A stretch of 64,000 nucleotides of DNA, from assembly GCA_013368325.1 (NCBI GenBank), contig JAACJK010000007.1, positions 248,001-312,000 on the forward strand, in the 5' to 3' direction. The stretch is from Ephemerocybe angulata (Eukaryota > Basidiomycota > Agaricomycetes > Agaricales > Psathyrellaceae). A program made the translations under genes and the position numbers. This document shows, piece after piece, positions 58,833-64,000 of this stretch. Position 1 is the stretch's first letter; each line of letters opens with the position of its first letter. The notes beneath the pieces were generated by a model. That model was not told where the DNA came from, ran no database searches, and worked only from the letters and a program-made list of their open reading frames with translations.

Positions 58833-58930
58833 GGCCTGATGGTCTAGTAGTATGATTCCTTGTTAGGGATTTAGAAGCAATTCTTGATCTTAACTCGAGG
58901 AGGTCCCGGGTTCAATTCCCGGTTAGGCCC
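58833..58930 (+). tRNA. tRNA-Pro(AGG), intron-containing
   Basis: 72 nt mature length. The acceptor GGCCTGA pairs with TTAGGCC (two G-U/A-T type ends), the D arm carries the A box TGGTCTAGTAG, the anticodon stem is CCTTG/CGAGG, the loop is TTAGGG+T with anticodon AGG at 58,865-58,867, and the T arm contains GGTTCAATTCC. A 26-nt intron (58,869-58,894) sits one base 3' of the anticodon, the canonical position. TTTTT follows at about 58,936. Confidence 0.93.
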
Positions 58931-58985
58931 ATTACTTTTTAGTTTTTCTTCATTTTATTTGGGCTTTCTTGGAGATCAAATGTAT

Positions 58986-59350
58986 GGCTCGCTGATGGCA
59001 TATGTAGCTGGAAAGAACTAAATAAATAAATGACCCTGCTACCAAAAGAGGAAAGAAAGAGAAAAAGAGGAGAGAAGGGGAGAGACTTACCAGACAAGCC
59101 AATAGCCGGGAACTTGGAGGTACAGTACGAGTACAATAGCACTTATAGCAGGAGTATGAAGACACTTATTTGATCACAAAGGGCACTTTGCTGACAATTA
59201 TCTGAGGGTTTTCCGAAATGGGCAATAGGACACTGGCCCCGGTGCCTCCCGCTGCCTGGAAACTATTCAGAAAACCCAAAATTGGGCAAGGGATACTTGG
59301 ATCAACTCGGCAGATGCTCCTGACGGTGATGGGAATAGGCTATCTGGACT
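58986..59350. repeat. Diverged copy of the TIR repeat at 59.8 kb
   Basis: Starts GGCTCGCTGATGGCATATG and follows the same order of words as 59,802-60,160: TAGCTGGAAA, AAATAAATAAAT, a GA-rich tract, CTTACCAG, GACAATTAT, AGGGTTT, TTCAGAAAACCC, CGGTGATGGGAA, GGACTT. It is clearly related but has many substitutions and small indels. The right-hand end is not present. Confidence 0.7.
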
Positions 59351-59789
59351 TCCAGGGCCAATATCAGGCCAAATACAAGCGAAACAACTCAACAGGATTC
59401 AATGAGGATTCAGTGGGCCACTTACCATTATTATGAGCAGGTGAAATTATATAGTAAACATAGGGTGCCTCTAGAGCACTCCCTCGGTCACAAATTTACT
59501 GAAAGTTGAATAATGGCATCCAAATCAAATCCAAATAAAGTGCGAGATGCATGCATGTGCGAAAACTATTCACCATGATGCTGGGTGCTTTATGATTCCT
59601 TTCTGATAATAAAATTACTGCATTTACCATGCTGGGGACACGATCAAAGCTTGTATACATGTTTCAAAGTGGAGAAGGGCTTGAAAATGAAGAATAGGGC
59701 GACATGATACGGTGTACCAGCAAGTCCCTGCAGTCACTTGACCCAAAATGTGATTGATTACATAATTGATCCAGGTTTCACTATCCAGT

Positions 59790-60645
59790 GTCAGTATCCA
59801 CGGCTCGCTGATGGTGTATGTAGCTGGAAATCAATTAAATAAATAAATAACCCAGTTGCTATAAAGGGAAAGGGAGAGGAAAAGAGGGGAAGAAGAAAGA
59901 GGCTTACCAGGTAGCCCAATAACCTGGAAGTTGATGATATGTTGACAGTGCAACTGTATGAGTCTGCAGGCACCCGTTGGCCAACGATGATGTGATGCTG
60001 ACAATTATTCAAGGGTTTCCCGTAACGGGTGTTGGGATACTCGCACTGCTACCCATAAACCCTTCAGAAAACCCATAAGCAGACACAGGATACTCGCTTG
60101 AATGCAGGATACTCGGCGGAGGGCCCCGACGGTGATGGAAACAAGCTGTCCGGACTTACGGGATCAATAAACAGGTCCAAAACAGGTCTGGAGCGTCTGG
60201 AGCGACTTAGTCGTAGGGTGAGGTGGTAAAGGTATGTACTGAAGGGAGAATGGTCAGTTCAACTGTATTTAGTGAGCATTCTTACCAATGAGCATGGAAA
60301 TGGATCTGCAGTGTGTTAGGAACCCAGTGGACCGCTCGGCGCACGCGCCGCGCACAAATTACCCAAAAGTCACCACCAAATCAACCACACCACTTGTCCA
60401 GGCTCGGAGAAGTGCTCTTTGGTCTAGATAATATCATATATACAAAGCTAACTACATACTCTACATCTTTATACACCTTTGGAGGGTGAAAGAGAGCTCG
60501 AAGATGAAAGATTGCAAGGCGCGCTGCCCAAACGATGCTATCCCAGCGGTCACTTGACCCCAAATGTGACCGCTTACATAATATTTACAATCCAGTATCA
60601 GTATCCGCTACTGACACCATCAGCGAGCCGTATCCACTAATGACA
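59790..60645. mobile_element. Non-autonomous TIR element between the tRNA-Pro genes
   Basis: GGCTCGCTGATGGTGT at 59,802-59,817 is exactly the reverse complement of 60,614-60,629, and both sit beside GTGTCA/TGACAC and GTATCC motifs. The interior is non-coding. The outer ends and target duplication are not settled because the repeat words recur outside the perfect 16 bp. The superfamily is unknown, and hAT-like is possible. Confidence 0.6.
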
Positions 60646-60984
60646 CAATCAGCAAGCCAAATGTATTCATAACTGCAGCCTGTAAGTCCTAAGCAGTATC
60701 AGCAAGAGAAGCAAATGATATTAGAATGCTTTTCTCAATTTTGACCCAAGTGCTCCAGTAATGCTTTGCACCAAGCTACTGATATCATGTCAATATAAAT
60801 ATTTAAAAGAATGGTAGCCCAGACCATCCATAGAATAGGGCAACCATTCGTTCTTTTTCTTTGCCCCTGATAAAGAGTAAAATTTGCCCATAGCTCGGCC
60901 CATTCCCTTGCAGTCTGCAAGGCCCTCGCAGCATGGTTTGCTATTTCAGCGGGCCATGTACTCCATTGTTCATGCATTTTATAT

Positions 60985-61071
60985 GGCCTGATGGTCTAGT
61001 AGTATGATTCCTTGTTAGGGTGCGTAGTCATCAAATCGAGGAGGTCCCGGGTTCAATTCCCGGTCAGGCCC
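60985..61071 (+). tRNA. tRNA-Pro(AGG), second copy with a shorter intron
   Basis: Exon sequence almost identical to the copy at 58,833, with a fully paired acceptor (GGCCTGA/TCAGGCC) and anticodon AGG at 61,017-61,019. The intron at 61,021-61,035 is 15 nt and unrelated to the 26-nt intron of the first copy. Flanking sequences differ too, so these are separate loci rather than a recent duplication. A TTTTT terminator starts near 61,080. Confidence 0.93.
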
Positions 61072-61337
61072 AACCATGTCTTTTTGCAACTTACAGCTAT
61101 GTATGCATTTAGTTTTTCTCTCAAATTTCACCAAGTCCACATTGGCTGTCTCGGACCACGGAGTTGGTCTAGTCAGAGCCCATCCTCATACCTATAGCAC
61201 CCACTATATTTTACTCCCCCACACACAACTCGACTCACCTCAACAGCAACTGACATTGAACTTTCCTCGGGCGGTAAGGTATGCATCAGTGGCAGTGCAC
61301 GACTCTAATAACCCGCCACGCACATTCCGCACAGCAC

Positions 61338-63574
61338 ATGGCCTCCTCTCTCTCCCCCTCGCAGCAACAGGCGCTCGCACAAGTCCTCGAGTTCACGGGA
61401 AACTCAGACACCGATGTCGCCGTCGGCGTCCTGAGCGCAGTCGACTGGGATGTTCAGGTGTGTCAGAAATGTCTCTTCCGTTCGGTCTTGCTTTCGTTGG
61501 CTCGGTCGTTCTCCTTTGTCTCGTCCGTGCCCTCATCTCTGACTAGTTTCCTTTTCCTCGGGAACTTATGAGACGGGACGGAGACGCAAAAGGAGAGGGA
61601 GAGAGGGCTTACGTTCAGAGTTACGGACTGATACTGACGACGTACGACGTTAGCGCGCAGCAGAGATGATATTCGGTGGCGGGCCCACCCCCACCCCCGC
61701 GCCCGTTCCAGTAACACCCAGCACCCCCGCAATAATGGAAGAGTTCGAAATCGACGACTCAGAAGTCGACCTAGGAGGCACCTCCACACCACGGCCCACA
61801 CCCGGGGTACGCAACCCATCTCCCCGTCCTCCTCTCCTACCACCCAAAGACTCCCAAAGACTAACATAACAACCCACCCACCCACAGCACACCGCCTCGC
61901 TCCCCACCCTCCTCCTCCGCCCCCTGCTCTCCCTGCTCTCCCTCCCCCTAACCCTCCTCTCCTCCCTCCTCCGCCTCCTCCTCACCGCGCTGCGCATCCC
62001 GCTCCCGCGCGCGCTCCTCACGACCTACACGCCCTTCCGCGGGCTCACCTTCCTCCGCTTCGCCTCCTCCGCCAACAGGAACGGGGGGCGCACGCACCCG
62101 CGGAACGCACGGGGTGGCGGCGCCGAGCGCTGGGTGCGCGAGCTCGAGGAGGAGACGGGCGCCGTGTGTCTCGGGCGCGCTGGGCTCGGGTCCTCGTCCG
62201 CTCTACAGACCACTTCGACATCTGAAGGAGGCTCGAGTTTGACGAACAGGGCTGGGAACGCAGTGGATGGGATGGACTTTGGAGATGAAGAAGAAGGCGG
62301 GAGACGGATGTTACCCGACTTTGCGCTGTGCGGGTACGAAGAGGCTCTTCGCACGGCCCAGCGCGAAGCGCGCATCGCATGTATCGTGCTCGTCAGCGAA
62401 GAGCACGACGACGTCGCCGAGTTCAAACGGTTCGTGCCTCCCCTCCCCCTTCATAAACCAACACTAACACTAACACTTGAATCCTGAATTTCACAGAACA
62501 ACACTAACATCCCCCTCCTTCCTCCGCACACTCCACACCAACAACATCCTAACCTGGGGCGGCGACGTCTCCTCCCCCGAAGCGCACAGCGCCGCCCAAA
62601 AACTCCACGCAACAACCTTCCCCTTCATCGCCTTCCTCGCCCTCCAACCCCCGCGCACCCCTCGCTCTCACACCCCCCACACCCCCTCCCACACACCCTC
62701 CTCCCCTCCCCAACTAACAGTCCTCTCCCGACACGCCGGCCCCTCCACCCCCACCAGCGGCCCCACCTCCGCGCACACCCTCACAACCCACCTCACCACC
62801 ACCCTCCTGCCGCGCATAACCCCCTTCCTCCACACAATCCACGCACAACAGCGCACGCGCGCCCTCGAGCGGGCCATGCGCGAGGAGCAAGACCGCGCCT
62901 TCGCCCTCGGCGCGCAACGCGACCGCGACCGCCTCACCCAAAAAGCCCTAGAAGCCGAAACCGCGCGCCTGCAGCAACAACAGGAGGCCGAGGCGCGGGA
63001 GGAGGCGGAGCGGCAGCGGCAGCGGGAGGAGGAGGAGGAGGTGCGCAGGGCGGAGGAGCGGATGGCGTGGAGGCGGTGGACGAGGCGCTCTTTCGCCTTG
63101 GCCGAGGCCGATGCGAATGGGGGTGGGAAGGCGTTGAGACTCGCGATCCGCCTTCCGACGGGCCAGAGGCTCGTGCACGCCTTCGCAGGCGACGCGGACC
63201 TGACAGACCTCTACGCCTACATCGACGCACAGCTCATTCCCGCCTCTCTCCCCGCATCCGAAGACCCCTCTTCGCCCCCTAAGATCTCCAGCGTCGCTCC
63301 AGCTACCCCGAAAACAGTCCTAGAAACGTACATCGCGTCAGCTCCCAGCGCAAGCGCGTACTGGGGCTTCACCGTCGCTTCCTCCTTCCCGCGCGTCGAG
63401 ATCCCATGGGAGAAGGGTGTAGAGCTCGCGGGGGTAAAGGCGTTAGAAGGTGGTGGACAGGTCGTCGTTGAAGTGCTGAACGGTGGGAGGTCGTCGCCGC
63501 GTGCGAGCCTTGACGGGAAGGGGAAGGGGAAGGAAGAAGAGGATGATGACGGGTATGATACGGAGGAGGATTAA
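61338..63574 (+). CDS. FAF2-like: UBX-domain protein, FAF2/UBXD8 (Ubx2-like) family
   Basis: Four exons: 61,338-61,457, 61,654-61,806, 61,888-62,429 and 62,497-63,574, all GT-AG with fitting phases, giving 630 residues. A UBA-like domain comes first (SPSQQQALAQVLEFT ... VLSAVDWDVQRAAEMIFGG, residues 5-50). A hydrophobic hairpin (LLLRPLLSLLSLPLTLLSSL then LLRLLLTALRIPLPRALL, about 97-130) would anchor it in the ER or lipid-droplet membrane. A UAS thioredoxin-like domain follows (YEEALRTAQREARIACIVLV, FLRTLHTNNILTWGGDV, FPFIAFLAL, about 240-335). A long charged coiled coil (REEQDRAFALGAQRDRDRL to EEEEEVRRAEERMA) leads to the C-terminal UBX domain (LRLAIRLPTGQRLVHAF, WGFTVASSFPRVEI). This order is that of FAF2/UBXD8, which recruits Cdc48/p97 in ER-associated degradation. 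It ends with a lysine/acidic tail. The window's clearest host gene. Confidence 0.9.
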
Positions 63575-64000
63575 ATATTAGGGGAGAGACAGACAGACTA
63601 TGGCTTCGTTTAGATATGAATTTTGAAGTACTCACTTATTTGTTGCATTGCTACATACTTAATATTATTGCAATCTTGTTCGATGACTTGCAGACTCAGA
63701 ATCGTACTTTGCACTGAGATCTTAACAGCAATAACCCTCATCTCGTGTTGCATCCGAAGCCTCCAACCCCTGTCCTATACTCAACACCTGCTAAGATTAC
63801 ACTACACAGCGAGAGGCCCGTCGCGCTGCATGCATTGCTATGGCTACTGGTGCCAATATCCTGTGCGCTGCCAAACCACATCCTGCAGGCTCCTCACTAC
63901 CTCGGAAGAACGTGCAGTGTTATGGGATGGGCAATAGTCATTGGCGAGTGCATAGCAGTATTACAATCTCATTTCTCCGATACCTCCGTTCGTCATGTTA
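63575..64000. other. Downstream flank of the UBX gene, nothing recognised
   Basis: There is a short open frame at 63,623-63,937 with no motif. The motif TGAAGTACTCAC near 63,625 resembles the edge of the TIR family seen at 10-31 kb but lacks the CTCCCCC part. Confidence 0.3.

Noticed and set aside
61012..61546. Open frames starting in the second tRNA-Pro gene
   Set aside because: They overlap the tRNA and the first exon of the UBX gene out of frame.
61463..63635. Long arginine/proline-rich minus-strand frames opposite the UBX gene
   Set aside because: They are mirror frames of a GC-rich, codon-biased gene. The plus-strand gene model is complete.
63620..63640. TGAAGTACTCAC resembling the TIR family end
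   Set aside because: The adjacent CTCCCCC and subterminal repeats are absent, so this is likely chance.
1..64000. CRISPR arrays, rRNA genes, bacterial operons
   Set aside because: None is present. The gene structures are eukaryotic with spliceosomal introns.

Overview
The window looks like accessory, transposon-rich chromosome of a mushroom-forming basidiomycete (Agaricomycetes). The reasons are short GT-AG introns of about 50-60 bp, a Plavaka-type transposase, a DUF6698-type gene, a fungal hAT, a Tad-like LINE and a Ty3 element with a basidiomycete-type pol. Only one conserved housekeeping gene is clear, a FAF2/UBXD8-like UBX protein at 61,338-63,574. Two intron-containing tRNA-Pro(AGG) genes lie at 58,833 and 60,985. 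All calls come from reading the sequence; no searches were run.

Layout. 1-8,000: AT-rich, CpG-poor, decayed sequence with no supportable gene. 8,439-11,915: a 3.48-kb segment (copy A) that recurs almost unchanged at 26,754-30,228 (copy B). The copies are in opposite overall orientation, but a central 2,122-bp block is flipped relative to its flanks. 12.3-13.2, 25.65-26.75 and 30.24-31.28 kb: TIR elements ending in GTACTTCACACTCCCCC and packed with GTGGACT-like subterminal repeats; two of them enclose a tRNA-like module. 13.3-17.3 kb: hypothetical genes and a DUF6698-type gene. 17.4-20.1 kb: a decayed hAT transposase arranged head to head with the DUF6698 gene. 20.7-24.9 kb: two plausible host genes.

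31.3-51.4 kb: a nested structure. A dead Plavaka transposase gene and a divergently transcribed partner gene are interrupted by a young Ty3-type LTR retrotransposon at 35,703-47,932. Its LTRs are 1,596 bp, it has a 4-bp target duplication, and removing it restores the transposase reading frame exactly. The retroelement has gag, pro and pol in three frames, each stepped by -1, with a canonical GGGTTTT slippery site at the end of gag. Between pol and the 3' LTR it carries an apparently intact five-exon gene on the opposite strand. This spliced antisense accessory gene is the most interesting object in the window. Because its introns are antisense to the genomic RNA, they could survive retrotransposition.

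51.4-64 kb: a Ty3 integrase fragment, a truncated LINE (ORF1 zinc knuckle, endonuclease and the start of RT), the two tRNA-Pro genes with a TIR repeat between them, and the UBX-domain gene.
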